The notes under the pieces were generated by a model. That model was not told where the DNA came from and did not search any database. It was given only the letters and a program-made list of their open reading frames with translations. Below, piece by piece: positions 26,912 through 35,593 of a DNA stretch of 64,000 bases (position 1 is its first letter; each line of letters begins with the position of its first letter). Position numbers and translations under genes: made by a program. Origin of the DNA: Pseudomonas sp. MWU16-30317 (GTDB lineage Bacteria > Pseudomonadota > Gammaproteobacteria > Pseudomonadales > Pseudomonadaceae); the NCBI RefSeq assembly GCF_020515695.1, contig NZ_JAIWJA010000011.1:156140-220139 (forward strand), written 5' to 3'.

Positions 26912-28812
26912 TTGCCACCTTGTTGATTGCCAACCGTGGCGAAATCGCCTGCCGGGTCATTCGCACCGCCAAGGCACTGGGGATCAAGACTGTAGCGGTG
27001 TACAGCGATGCCGATGTCGGCGCCCGGCATGTGCGTGAAGCCGATGTGGCGATCGCCTTGGGCGGTACCAAGCCGGTGGACAGCTACCTGGTGATCGACA
27101 AGATTATCGCTGCCGCCAAGGACTCGGGCGCCGATGCGGTGCACCCTGGTTATGGCTTTCTTTCGGAGAATGCCGGCTTCGCCCGGCGCCTGGAGCAGGA
27201 GGGGCTGATTTTTCTCGGCCCGCCTGCATCGGCTATCGACGCCATGGGCAGCAAGTCCGCCGCCAAGCGCCTGATGGAAGACGCTGGGGTGCCTTTGGTG
27301 CCCGGCTATCACGGCGAGGCGCAGGATCTCGAGACCTTCAAAGCGGCCGCCGAGCGTATCGGCTATCCGGTGTTGCTCAAAGCCGCAGCGGGGGGCGGTG
27401 GCAAAGGCATGAAAGTCGCCGAGCAGCCGGCGGACCTTGCCGAAGCCCTCGACTCCGCCAAGCGCGAGGCGCTGTCGTCGTTCGGCGATGAGCAGATGCT
27501 GGTGGAGAAATACCTGCTGGCGCCACGGCATGTCGAGATCCAGGTCTTCGCCGATCAGCATGGCCATTGCCTGTACCTGCACGAGCGAGATTGTTCCATT
27601 CAGCGGCGTCACCAAAAAGTAGTCGAAGAGGCGCCCGCGCCTGGGCTGTCCCCCGAGTTACGTCGCCAGATGGGCGAAGCGGCGGTGCGTGCCGCTCAGG
27701 CAATCGGCTATGTCGGGGCCGGTACCGTGGAGTTCTTGCTGGATGCGCGCGGCGCGTTCTTCTTCATGGAAATGAACACCCGTTTGCAGGTCGAGCATCC
27801 GGTGACCGAAGCCATCACCGGACTCGATCTGGTGGCCTGGCAGCTGCGCGTTGCCCGTGGTGAAACGCTGCCGCTGACCCAGGTCGAGGTGCCCCTGCAG
27901 GGGCACGCCATCGAAGTGCGTTTGTATGCCGAGGACCCGGAGGGCGGCTTTCTGCCGGCCAGCGGGCGGCTTGATCTGTATCAGGAAGCAGCGCCGGGCA
28001 TCGGGAGGCGGGTCGACAGCGGAGTGGTCGAGGGCGACGCGATTTCGCCGTTCTACGATCCGATGATCGCCAAGGTCATCGCCTGGGGCGAGACCCGCGA
28101 AGATGCGCGTCGGCGCTTGCTCGCCATGCTCGGCGAGACGGCGGTGGGCGGCGTGAAAACCAATCTGGGATTTTTGCAGCGTATTCTTGCCACCCCGCAA
28201 TTTGCCGCAGCCGAGTTGGATACCGGTTTTATCGAGCGCCATGCCGAGGTGCTGCTGCCCGCGCGGCCTGAGTTGACGGATGAGTTTTGGACGGAGGCCG
28301 GGCGCGCTTGGTTGGCAGGTGAGCCGCTATGGGTATCCGCTGAGGATCGGTTCTCGCCTTGGCGCCAACGCACTGGCTGGCGGCTGGGCGGGCCGAGCGA
28401 GGCGCTGGTGCATTTGCGCTGTGAAGCGACATCGCGCTTGTGCCGGATAGCATTCGCTAATGCCCCCCGCGTTCGTTACTGGCGCCGCGGCGAGGTGTTG
28501 TTCGTGGTCTGGCATGGCCAGCAATTAGAGATTCGCGCGGTCGATCCACTGGCTGAAAGCATCGGAGCCGCCGCCATCGAGGGGGGCCTGACCGCGCCTA
28601 TGAACGGCAGCATCGTGCGCATTCTGGTGTCGCCCGGCCAGCAGGTGCAGGCCGGTGATGCCTTGATTGTGGTCGAGGCGATGAAAATGGAGCACACGCT
28701 GCGCGCGTCCACAGCCGGCACTGTCAGCGCGATTTTCTGCGCCGAAGGCGAGCTGGTTGGCGAAGGTGCGGTCCTCGCCGAACTGCAGGAGGCCCCCCAT
28801 GACGCCGCCTGA
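26908..28812 (+). CDS. liuD: Methylcrotonyl-CoA carboxylase, biotin-containing subunit
   Basis: A 634-residue protein with biotin carboxylase at residues 1-450 (LLIANRGEIACRVIRTAKAL; ATP-grasp GGGGKGMKV; ERDCSIQRRHQKVVEEAPAP; FFFMEMNTRLQVEHPVTE) and a C-terminal biotinyl domain with VVEAMKMEHTL, biotinylated Lys about 593. It carboxylates its own biotin with ATP and bicarbonate, then hands the group to LiuB. Start ATG 26908 overlaps the liuC stop; its end overlaps liuE by 14 nt. Confidence 0.95.
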   Translation: MIATLLIANRGEIACRVIRTAKALGIKTVAVYSDADVGARHVREADVAIALGGTKPVDSYLVIDKIIAAAKDSGADAVHPGYGFLSENAGFARRLEQEGLIFLGPPASAIDAMGSKSAAKRLMEDAGVPLVPGYHGEAQDLETFKAAAERIGYPVLLKAAAGGGGKGMKVAEQPADLAEALDSAKREALSSFGDEQMLVEKYLLAPRHVEIQVFADQHGHCLYLHERDCSIQRRHQKVVEEAPAPGLSPELRRQMGEAAVRAAQAIGYVGAGTVEFLLDARGAFFFMEMNTRLQVEHPVTEAITGLDLVAWQLRVARGETLPLTQVEVPLQGHAIEVRLYAEDPEGGFLPASGRLDLYQEAAPGIGRRVDSGVVEGDAISPFYDPMIAKVIAWGETREDARRRLLAMLGETAVGGVKTNLGFLQRILATPQFAAAELDTGFIERHAEVLLPARPELTDEFWTEAGRAWLAGEPLWVSAEDRFSPWRQRTGWRLGGPSEALVHLRCEATSRLCRIAFANAPRVRYWRRGEVLFVVWHGQQLEIRAVDPLAESIGAAAIEGGLTAPMNGSIVRILVSPGQQVQAGDALIVVEAMKMEHTLRASTAGTVSAIFCAEGELVGEGAVLAELQEAPHDAA

Positions 28813-29695
28813 TCGGGTACGGATCGTCGAAGTCGGCCCGCGCGATGGGCTGCAGAATGAGCAGGCGTCCATCAACACCGCCGACAAGATCGCGCTGGTC
28901 GATGGCCTCAGCGATGCCGGCGTGGGCTTTATCGAGGTCGGCAGTTTCGTCTCGCCCAAATGGGTGCCGCAGATGGCCGACAGCGCGGCGGTGTTCGCCG
29001 GTATCCAGCGGCGGCCGCAGGTGGTCTACGCGGCTCTGACCCCCAACGTGCAGGGGCTAGAGGCAGCGATTGCGGCGGGTGCTTCGCAGGTGGCCGTGTT
29101 TGCCGCCGCCTCGGAATCGTTCTCGCAAAAGAACATCAATTGCTCCATCGCTGAAAGCTTGAAGCGCTTCGAGCCGTTGATGGCTCGTGCCAAGGCCGAG
29201 GGTATAAAGGTGCGTGGCTACGTGTCCTGCGTGCTGGGCTGCCCCTACGAAGGTGAGGTCGCGCCGTCCCAGGTGCGGTATGTGTCGCAGGCTCTGTGGG
29301 AAATGGGCTGTTATGAGATTTCCTTGGGCGACACCATTGGCGTCGGTACCGCCGCCCAGGCGCGGGGCCTGATCGAGGTGCTCAGCCGCGATATCCCCCG
29401 TACGTCCCTCGCCGGGCATTTCCATGACACCTATGGCCAGGCGCTGGCGAACATCTATGCCTGCCTGCAGGAAGGCATCGGCGTGTTCGACAGCGCCATC
29501 GGCGGGCTGGGTGGCTGCCCTTATGCCAAGGGGGCGACGGGCAATGTGGCGACCGAAGATGTGCTGTATCTGCTGCAGGGTTTGGGGATCGAGACGGGGA
29601 TTGATCTGGAGCGGCTGATCGCGGTCAGTCGGCGGTTGACCGATGCGCTGGGCAAACCGTCCGGGTCTCGGGTGACGCGGGCCAGGGGCGGCTGA
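28799..29695 (+). CDS. liuE: Hydroxymethylglutaryl-CoA lyase
   Basis: A 298-residue HMG-CoA lyase that splits HMG-CoA into acetoacetate and acetyl-CoA, the last step of the leucine branch. Typical motifs are VEVGPRDGLQNE (catalytic Arg/Asp), GYVSCVLGCPYEGEV, ISLGDTIGVGTAAQ, HFHDTYGQALANI with metal-binding His, and the active-site Cys loop GGLGGCPYAKGATGNVATED. The ATG at 28799 lies inside the liuD end, showing tight operon packing. Confidence 0.95.
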   Translation: MTPPDRVRIVEVGPRDGLQNEQASINTADKIALVDGLSDAGVGFIEVGSFVSPKWVPQMADSAAVFAGIQRRPQVVYAALTPNVQGLEAAIAAGASQVAVFAAASESFSQKNINCSIAESLKRFEPLMARAKAEGIKVRGYVSCVLGCPYEGEVAPSQVRYVSQALWEMGCYEISLGDTIGVGTAAQARGLIEVLSRDIPRTSLAGHFHDTYGQALANIYACLQEGIGVFDSAIGGLGGCPYAKGATGNVATEDVLYLLQGLGIETGIDLERLIAVSRRLTDALGKPSGSRVTRARGG

Positions 29696-29738
29696 TAGCA
29701 GCCGTGGGTTGTACAACAATGACAAGAAAGGCAACGCC

Positions 29739-31412
29739 ATGAATCCTCCGAGTTACTCGCAAGGCTCCACATTGCCGCCGCTGCTCGCCCAGACCATCGG
29801 CGACGCATTCGATGCCACCGTGTCGCGATTCCCCCAGCGCCTGGCGCTGCTAGTCCCGGACCAGAACATCCGTTGGTCATGGGCGGCGTTGAAGGTCCAG
29901 GTCGAAAGTCATGCACGTGCATTGATCGCGCTCGGCGTGCGCGCCGGTGAACGCATCGGCATCTGGGCGCCGAACTGCTTCGAGTGGTGCCTGACCCAGT
30001 TCGCTTCGGCGAAAATCGGCGCGATCCTGGTCAATATCAATCCGGCCTACCGCACCAGCGAGTTCGAATTCGTGCTCGCGCAATCCGGCTGCAATTGGTT
30101 GATTTGCGCCGAAAGTTTCAAGACCTCCAACTACCACAGCATGATCGCCCAGGTCATTCCCGAACTGGCCATGTTCACCCCTGGCCGCCTGTCGAGTGAA
30201 AAACTGCCCGCCTTGAAAGGCATTGTCAGCCTGGCCGAGCAGCCCCCCGAAGGCTTGCTTAGTTGGCAGGCGCTTCAAGCCATGGCCGCTGATGTGACGG
30301 TCGAGCATCTGGCTCGGCGCCAAGCGCAGTTGCAGTTCGATGACCCGATCAATATCCAGTACACCTCCGGCACTACCGGCTTCCCGAAGGGTGCGACGCT
30401 CAGCCATTACAACATTCTCAATAATGGCTACATGGTTGGCGAGAGTCTCGGCCTCACCGAGTTCGACAGCGTGGTGATCCCGGTGCCGCTTTATCATTGT
30501 TTCGGCATGGTGATGGGCAACCTCGGTTGCCTGACCCATGGCAGCGCGATGATCTATCCGTGCGCGGCGTTCGAGCCACTCAAGGTACTGCAACGGGTCG
30601 CCAGCGAACGGGCCACCGTACTGTTCGGCGTGCCGACCATGTTCATCGCGCAACTGGATCATCCCGAGCGGTGCCACTACGATCTGTCCAGTTTGAGAAC
30701 CGGCATCATGGCCGGAACGACTTGTCCTATCGAAGTGATGAAGCGGGTGATGAACGAGATGCACATGGCAGAAGTGCAGATAGCCTACGGCATGACCGAG
30801 ACCAGCCCGGTGTCGCTGCAGACGGGCCCGCAAGATTCGGTGGAACATCGCGTGACTACCGTGGGCCGGACGCAACCGCACCTTGAAAACAAGATAGTCG
30901 ACAGCGACGGCCGCATCGTTGCGCGCGGGCAGGTCGGTGAGTTGTGCACCCGTGGCTACAGCGTGATGCTCGGCTACTGGAACAACGACGCCGAGACGGC
31001 CGAGTGCATAGACCGCAGCCGCTGGATACACACGGGTGACTTGGCGACGATGGATGAACAGGGTTTCGTCAGTATCGTGGGGCGCATCAAGGACATGGTC
31101 ATTCGCGGTGGCGAGAATATCTATCCGCGGGAAGTCGAAGAGTTCTACCTCGCCCATCCGGCTATCGCAGATATTCATATTGTTGGTATCCCGGACAGCA
31201 AATATGGCGAACAACTGGTGGCCTGGGCGCGCATTCATCCGAGCCACAGTGTTACCGATGACGAGTTACGGCTGTGGGCCAAGGACCGCATTGCTCACTA
31301 CAAGATTCCCCGGCACTTCAAGTTCGTCGAGGCGTTTCCCATGACGGTGACGGGCAAGGTACAGAAGTTCCGGATGAGGGAGGTCAGTATCGAGGAGTTG
31401 CCGGGGGCTTGA
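29739..31412 (+). CDS. AMP-binding acyl-CoA synthetase of the liu operon
   Basis: A 557-residue acyl-adenylate-forming ligase. The P-loop is IQYTSGTTGFPKGATLSH, the A5 region YGMTETSPVS, and the late motifs are WIHTGDLATMDEQGF and IVGRIKDMVIRGGENIYPRE with the C-terminal catalytic Lys in PMTVTGKVQKFRM. ATG 29739 was chosen because AGAAAGG lies 6 nt upstream. It follows liuE by 43 bp and probably activates a branched-chain or short acid (isovalerate, methylcrotonate or acetoacetate) feeding the pathway; the exact acid is not readable. Confidence 0.88.
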   Translation: MNPPSYSQGSTLPPLLAQTIGDAFDATVSRFPQRLALLVPDQNIRWSWAALKVQVESHARALIALGVRAGERIGIWAPNCFEWCLTQFASAKIGAILVNINPAYRTSEFEFVLAQSGCNWLICAESFKTSNYHSMIAQVIPELAMFTPGRLSSEKLPALKGIVSLAEQPPEGLLSWQALQAMAADVTVEHLARRQAQLQFDDPINIQYTSGTTGFPKGATLSHYNILNNGYMVGESLGLTEFDSVVIPVPLYHCFGMVMGNLGCLTHGSAMIYPCAAFEPLKVLQRVASERATVLFGVPTMFIAQLDHPERCHYDLSSLRTGIMAGTTCPIEVMKRVMNEMHMAEVQIAYGMTETSPVSLQTGPQDSVEHRVTTVGRTQPHLENKIVDSDGRIVARGQVGELCTRGYSVMLGYWNNDAETAECIDRSRWIHTGDLATMDEQGFVSIVGRIKDMVIRGGENIYPREVEEFYLAHPAIADIHIVGIPDSKYGEQLVAWARIHPSHSVTDDELRLWAKDRIAHYKIPRHFKFVEAFPMTVTGKVQKFRMREVSIEELPGA

Positions 31413-31555
31413 GACGGCACGACAGTCGGTGCAGTTGAACCGTTACGCTTTCACGTGGGACTAACTGAGTATCTCTCGTACACCTCTGAACATGACCGGC
31501 AGCGCTTGTGAATAGAAGCGTGGGGGCATGTCTCTCACTGAAGGAGCTCTGCACC

Positions 31556-32407
31556 ATGGCAAGCCATTTCAACGAAACGCCAGTCTGGTTTATCACCGGC
31601 TGCTCCACCGGCTTTGGCCGCGCCCTTGCGCAATTGATTGTTGATCGCGGCTGGCGGCTGGTTGCGACTGCTCGGGATAAATCGCGGGTCGCCGATCTGG
31701 CGAAAGGCGCCGAGGACCGCGTGCTCGCGCTGGACCTGGACGTCGCCATCAGTGCTCAGGTCGAACAGGCCGTGGCCGCCGCCAACGAACACTTTGGCCG
31801 CATCGACGTGCTGGTCAACAACGCCGGTTACGGCTACCAGAGCACCATCGAAGAGGGCATTGAATCTGAAATCCGCGACCAGTTCGATGCCAACGTCTTC
31901 GGCCTGTTCGCCATCACCCGCGCGGTGCTGCCGATCATGCGCGCGCAGCGCAGCGGGCACATCATCAACATCACCTCGGTGGCGGGCCTGATCGGCTTCC
32001 CTGGGTCTGGGTATTACGCGGCATCGAAGCATGCCGTCGAAGGCTTCTCCGATGCGCTGCTGGCCGAAGTCGAGCCGTTGGGCATCAAGGTAACGTGCGT
32101 CGAGCCGGGGCCATTTCGTACCGACTGGGCCGGCCGTTCGCTGCGCCAGACGGCTACCCAGATCGATGACTATAAAGACACCGCCGGCAAGCGTCTTGAA
32201 ACCACCAAGTCCAACAGCGGTAGCCAGGCCGGTGATCCGGTGCGTGCGGGGGAGGCGATGATCGCGCTGACCCAGCAGGACAACCCGCCTCGGCACCTGC
32301 CGCTGGGGGCGTGGGGAATCGATATGGTGCTCAAGGATCGGCGTAGCCGGTTGGAGCAGCTTGAAGGGGTCAAGGGCATCAGCGCTGGGGCTGACTTCCC
32401 GAGTTGA
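31556..32407 (+). CDS. Short-chain dehydrogenase/reductase
   Basis: A 283-residue classical SDR oxidoreductase. The dinucleotide motif is TGCSTGFGRALAQ, the structural motif NNAGYG, the Ser in NITSVAGLIGF, and the catalytic pair Tyr/Lys in YYAASKHAVEGFS. The C-terminal extension after VEPGPFRTDW places it in the oxidoreductase group common in Pseudomonas. ATG 31556 has AAGGAG at 31540. A separate transcript, 143 bp after the liu operon. Substrate unknown. Confidence 0.9.
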   Translation: MASHFNETPVWFITGCSTGFGRALAQLIVDRGWRLVATARDKSRVADLAKGAEDRVLALDLDVAISAQVEQAVAAANEHFGRIDVLVNNAGYGYQSTIEEGIESEIRDQFDANVFGLFAITRAVLPIMRAQRSGHIINITSVAGLIGFPGSGYYAASKHAVEGFSDALLAEVEPLGIKVTCVEPGPFRTDWAGRSLRQTATQIDDYKDTAGKRLETTKSNSGSQAGDPVRAGEAMIALTQQDNPPRHLPLGAWGIDMVLKDRRSRLEQLEGVKGISAGADFPS

Positions 32408-32423
32408 TACGGGGCCCATCTCC

Positions 32424-32498
32424 CGTAGCCAGGGGGCTTGCCCCCGATTGGCCTGCCAGCCGCAGATGATGTGACTGACAGGACGCCTCTCGCTACAG
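32424..32498. repeat. REP-type elements between convergent genes
   Basis: CCGTAGCCAGGGGGCTTGCC at 32424 onward is a REP of the TAGCGAGGGGGCTTGC class; GACGCCTCTCGCTACAG at 32482 is the opposed half, reaching into the stop region of the hydrolase gene. Confidence 0.6.
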
Positions 32499-33383
32499 GT
32501 GCATGCCAGGCAGGCTCAGAATGGCGGAGGCGAAGGCCTGCGGCGCCTCCTGAGGCACGTTGTGCCCCACCCCCGGTATGATCTGGCGCCGATACGGGCC
32601 AGTGAAGCGGCCTTTGTCGGGATCATCGACCGGAGGCGGGGCAACGGTGTCGTCTGCGCCGTGGATCACCACGGCAGGCACCGCGATTGGCGGTTGCGGG
32701 GCCAGTCGCAGTTCGATGGGGTCGTACCGTGGATCGCCCGCCACCAATCCGAATCGATGACGATAGGAGTGGGTCACCACATCGACGAAGTCCTCATTGG
32801 CAAAGGACAACGCCGTCGTATCGAAGGACTGTTCGGTAAATGTCCAAGTGGGCGACCACATCTTCCATAACAAATGGCAGAACGCGTTGCGATTCAACGT
32901 CAGACCACGATAGCCGCGATCACCATGCAGATAGTACTGATACCAATACAACAGTTCCGCCGCAGGTGCGGCTGGCTTATAAGCCTCGGCAATATTCTGG
33001 ATGCTGTAACCATCACAACTCAGCAAACCACTGACCCGTTCGGGCCACAGTGCCGCAACGATACACGCCGCTCTGCCACCCCAGTCATAGCCCGCAAGCA
33101 CTGCGCGTTCGATATTCAACGCGTCCAGAAAAGCTAATAAATCCGCCGCCACCGCCGCTTGTTGGCCGGATCTCATCGTCTGTGCATCCAGGAAACGAGT
33201 CTGGCCATAACCGCGCAAGTAAGGGATCAGGCAACGCTTACCTGCGGCGGCCAGTGGCGGGGCTACTTCGTCATAGCTGTGAATGTCGTAGGGGAATCCG
33301 TGCAGCAGCACCACCGGTTGCCCCTCGGGCGGGCCCAGTTCCAGATAGGCGATTTCCAGCACGCCAGCCGTGATGGTCTTCAT
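32493..33383 (-). CDS. Alpha/beta hydrolase (epoxide hydrolase-like)
   Basis: A 296-residue hydrolase with VVLLHGFPYDIHSYDEVAPP (oxyanion HGFP), nucleophile elbow AGYDWGGRAAC where the nucleophile is Asp rather than Ser, and a late GVGHNVPQEAP His. The Asp nucleophile and the two cap-region Tyr residues (WYQYY) suit an epoxide hydrolase or haloalkane dehalogenase-like enzyme, not an esterase. ATG 33383 has GGAG 6 nt upstream; the in-frame start 10 codons earlier lacks one. Substrate unknown. Confidence 0.85.
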   Translation of the reverse strand: MKTITAGVLEIAYLELGPPEGQPVVLLHGFPYDIHSYDEVAPPLAAAGKRCLIPYLRGYGQTRFLDAQTMRSGQQAAVAADLLAFLDALNIERAVLAGYDWGGRAACIVAALWPERVSGLLSCDGYSIQNIAEAYKPAAPAAELLYWYQYYLHGDRGYRGLTLNRNAFCHLLWKMWSPTWTFTEQSFDTTALSFANEDFVDVVTHSYRHRFGLVAGDPRYDPIELRLAPQPPIAVPAVVIHGADDTVAPPPVDDPDKGRFTGPYRRQIIPGVGHNVPQEAPQAFASAILSLPGMHL

Positions 33384-33469
33384 GAGCGTCTCCAGTTTGG
33401 CCGTGGCAGGCATTGCAGGGTTGGACTGCGTGGGGTGAGCGTAGACTCAAAATAACAGCGGCTGTAGAA

Positions 33470-34828
33470 CTATATGCTCCAGCCCTTGATGAGTTTTTGC
33501 GCCGGGATCATGAAGTAGACCCATTCCCGGCCATCCTTGCGCTTGTTGAACAGTTGGTGCTCTACCAGGCCGTGCAAAACCGCTGAGGCAGTGTTATAGG
33601 AGCAGCCTAGGTTGTCCTTTACGGTTGTCGCGGTGAATTCCTCGCCTTTATTCCTTTGTGCCACTTGCAGGACCGTCTTTTGTTTGTCGTTCAGTTCGGT
33701 GTACAGCCCTGATTGATACAGAAAGGCCTTGAACGCCTGCATGCCCAGCAGGGTTTTTTCGTAGGTCGCTTTGAATGTACCGATGGCGCGGTTGATTACC
33801 GTGCATTGGTAATCAATGAAATACGTCAGGTCCATCTCGTCGGTTTCGGTGTACAGGTAACTTTTACCGTATTGAACAGGCGCCGACTTCAACAGCGTGC
33901 TGATCGCGATGTAACGGAAGGCGGCAAAATCGTGTTTGAACAGATACCAGTAAAACAGTGACCGAGCGACACGGCCGTTACCGTCATGGAACGGATGCTC
34001 ATAGCCGATCGCGAAATGCAGGGTAATGGCTTTGATCAGCGGGTGGAGGTAGGCCTCGCTTTCAGCGTCCGTATGATCGGTGTTCAACCAATCTGCCAGG
34101 GTCTGCAGGCGCTTCTCCAGGCCTATGCCCGGAGGCGGCGTGTGTACGACATTGCCATCGCCATCTTCCACCACGATATCGTCGCTGGCTGAGCGAAACA
34201 CGCCGGGTTGGTAATGACTGTCGTCGATATTCTCCACGCCGATGCAGTGCAGCTCTGCAATCAGGCCGGCGGATAACGGCCGGTCCTTGAACCGCCATGC
34301 GGCCTGCATCATCTTGAAATTGCCGACGATCATTTTTTCGTCGAGCGTCCGAGGCGCACGTTGGCGTTTGAGCAGGTCCTTGGCGACTTTTGTGGTGGTG
34401 GCCGCGCCTTCCAGTTGACTGCTGCTGATGGCCTCGTCTTCGATAAGGTCGTTGAGCAGGTAGCTGATGTGTTCCTGCTCGTCTATCTGCTGGCTCATCC
34501 ACTCCAGTGCGGCGGTGGAGGCATAGCGATCGCTCGCAGAAGCGGCCTTTTGGATCGTGGTTGTGTTCAGCAGCCTGCACATCGTCATTGGGACGCCGAG
34601 TTTGACGAGGTCGGTGAGTTGCAGGCGCCGCGCGCTCTTGACCACTGACCAGGCAAGACCGTGATCGAGGTGTCTGGGGATTCTGAAGCGCAGGGTGTCG
34701 TAGTGCTGGTAGCGGCCTTTGCGGTCCGTGGGAGTGAAGAGCTGCAGGTAGTCGACTGCCAGGCTGGGGTGATCCTTGACGATTTTTTCGATCGGGTTGG
34801 GGTCGACGGGGGGCGGCCGCGTGATCAT
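33470..34828 (-). CDS. Fic-family protein (probable AMPylator) with C-terminal winged HTH
   Basis: A Fic protein of 452 residues from ATG 34828, or 466 from GTG 34870. The catalytic motif is HPFHDGNGRVARS (His about 278), and an N-terminal inhibitory motif SSSQLEGA lies near 140, as in class II Fic enzymes, where its Glu blocks ATP binding. The last 75 residues look like a winged HTH (FTATTVKDNLGCSYNTASAV, LHGLVEHQLFNKRKDGREW), so the protein may bind DNA and control itself. It would transfer AMP to a target hydroxyl. Palindromes around the start fit autoregulation. The start is uncertain: neither has a strong ribosome site. First gene of the accessory island. Confidence 0.88.
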   Translation of the reverse strand: MITRPPPVDPNPIEKIVKDHPSLAVDYLQLFTPTDRKGRYQHYDTLRFRIPRHLDHGLAWSVVKSARRLQLTDLVKLGVPMTMCRLLNTTTIQKAASASDRYASTAALEWMSQQIDEQEHISYLLNDLIEDEAISSSQLEGAATTTKVAKDLLKRQRAPRTLDEKMIVGNFKMMQAAWRFKDRPLSAGLIAELHCIGVENIDDSHYQPGVFRSASDDIVVEDGDGNVVHTPPPGIGLEKRLQTLADWLNTDHTDAESEAYLHPLIKAITLHFAIGYEHPFHDGNGRVARSLFYWYLFKHDFAAFRYIAISTLLKSAPVQYGKSYLYTETDEMDLTYFIDYQCTVINRAIGTFKATYEKTLLGMQAFKAFLYQSGLYTELNDKQKTVLQVAQRNKGEEFTATTVKDNLGCSYNTASAVLHGLVEHQLFNKRKDGREWVYFMIPAQKLIKGWSI

Positions 34829-34833
34829 GGGTA

Positions 34834-34913
34834 ACTCAAAATTGGCTGGTTTTGAGTTTTGAGGGTACACCGGATGAGCTGATATCTCAAAAACTCAAAT
34901 TTATGAGATATCA
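34834..34913. promoter_or_regulatory. Nested inverted repeats at the Fic gene start
   Basis: ACTCAAAA at 34834-34841 mirrors TTTTGAGT at 34850-34857, and TGATATCTCA at 34880-34889 mirrors TGAGATATCA at 34904-34913, with a further ACTCAAA at 34893. The regular half-sites upstream of ATG 34828 suggest a cooperative operator, probably for the Fic protein's own winged HTH. Confidence 0.5.
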
Positions 34914-35143
34914 ATGGTTCATACGCGGATCGGCTTCAGTTGCGCGCCATTCAGGATGAGGCGCACAGACAACGCCCTGGATCAGCACTCGACGCCGAGA
35001 AGTCCTCAGGCGGCAGTCTCCAGCCATTTACCCCTCCGAGGCAGGTCCGGAGGAAGTCGGGGCGTGAAGATGTGGCTCTGAGCCGTAAATGGCTAAAGCA
35101 AATGGAACAGTTGGCCGAGAGGCTTGGAACTACGAAGGAGAGG

Positions 35144-35170
35144 TGGAGCGGGTAGAGGGAATCGAACTCT
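35144..35170 (-). other. tRNA 3'-end-like fragment, candidate attachment-site scar
   Basis: The minus strand has GTTCGATTCCCTCTACCCGC followed by TCCA, the pattern of a tRNA T-loop, T-stem 3' side and acceptor end with discriminator and partial CCA. The T-stem 5' side does not pair, and no anticodon arm precedes it, so it is not a complete tRNA gene. It resembles the 3' end of a glycine-type tRNA, as used by island integrases. Confidence 0.4.
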
Positions 35171-35530
35171 TATAGGACAAGACTTTAGGAAACTGTGTAT
35201 GTGTGTAGCCATACCTACATCTTGGAATGGAACATTAGCGTGTATATGTGTATATGAGGTAGGCTATTTCCAGGGCCTCCTTCAAATTGACTATCGCTAC
35301 AGCCTGGCTCCGGTGTCGGCTCACATGTGAGTAAGGGACTCGGATAAAGGCCAATTCGCCTGCACCCTGAATGCACCGCCTCTTCAGGCGCCACCTACCT
35401 ACCATTCTGTTTCGATGGTGGCGACTGCGGCCCAAAAAAGGGGGCGATAGGTCACCGACGGCGCGGGATGTGGGGATGGCTTTGCGGAGAGGGTGAGAGC
35501 TGGTCGAGTGTTCCATTAACCGAGCTTGAT

Positions 35531-35550
35531 CGCGCACCGATTGGTGCGCG
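35531..35550. terminator. Hairpin, possible bidirectional terminator
   Basis: CGCGCACC and GGTGCGCG form a perfect 8-bp stem around a GATT loop, placed 44 bp after the stop of the SMC-like ATPase gene on the minus strand. The following T-run is weak, so termination is plausible but not certain. Confidence 0.45.
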
Positions 35551-35593
35551 GGATTCGATTTCTTAGGATCGATCAGACTGACTCCGGAGGCAC

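Larger units (their letters stand above)
34871..35593. other. Intergenic region with a 3'-tRNA-like fragment and a hairpin
   Basis: No convincing gene. An open frame 34940-35155 has no recognisable features. 35144-35170 read on the minus strand resembles the T-arm and acceptor end of a tRNA. 35022-35031 and 35085-35094 are a 10-bp inverted repeat (AGCCATTTAC). CGCGCACCGATTGGTGCGCG at 35531-35550 is a strong hairpin downstream of the AT-rich operon's last gene and may end its transcript. Confidence 0.5.

Noticed and set aside
34940..35155. 71-codon frame before the tRNA-like fragment
   Set aside because: Pro/Arg/Gln-rich, runs over an inverted repeat and the tRNA-like piece, no domain.
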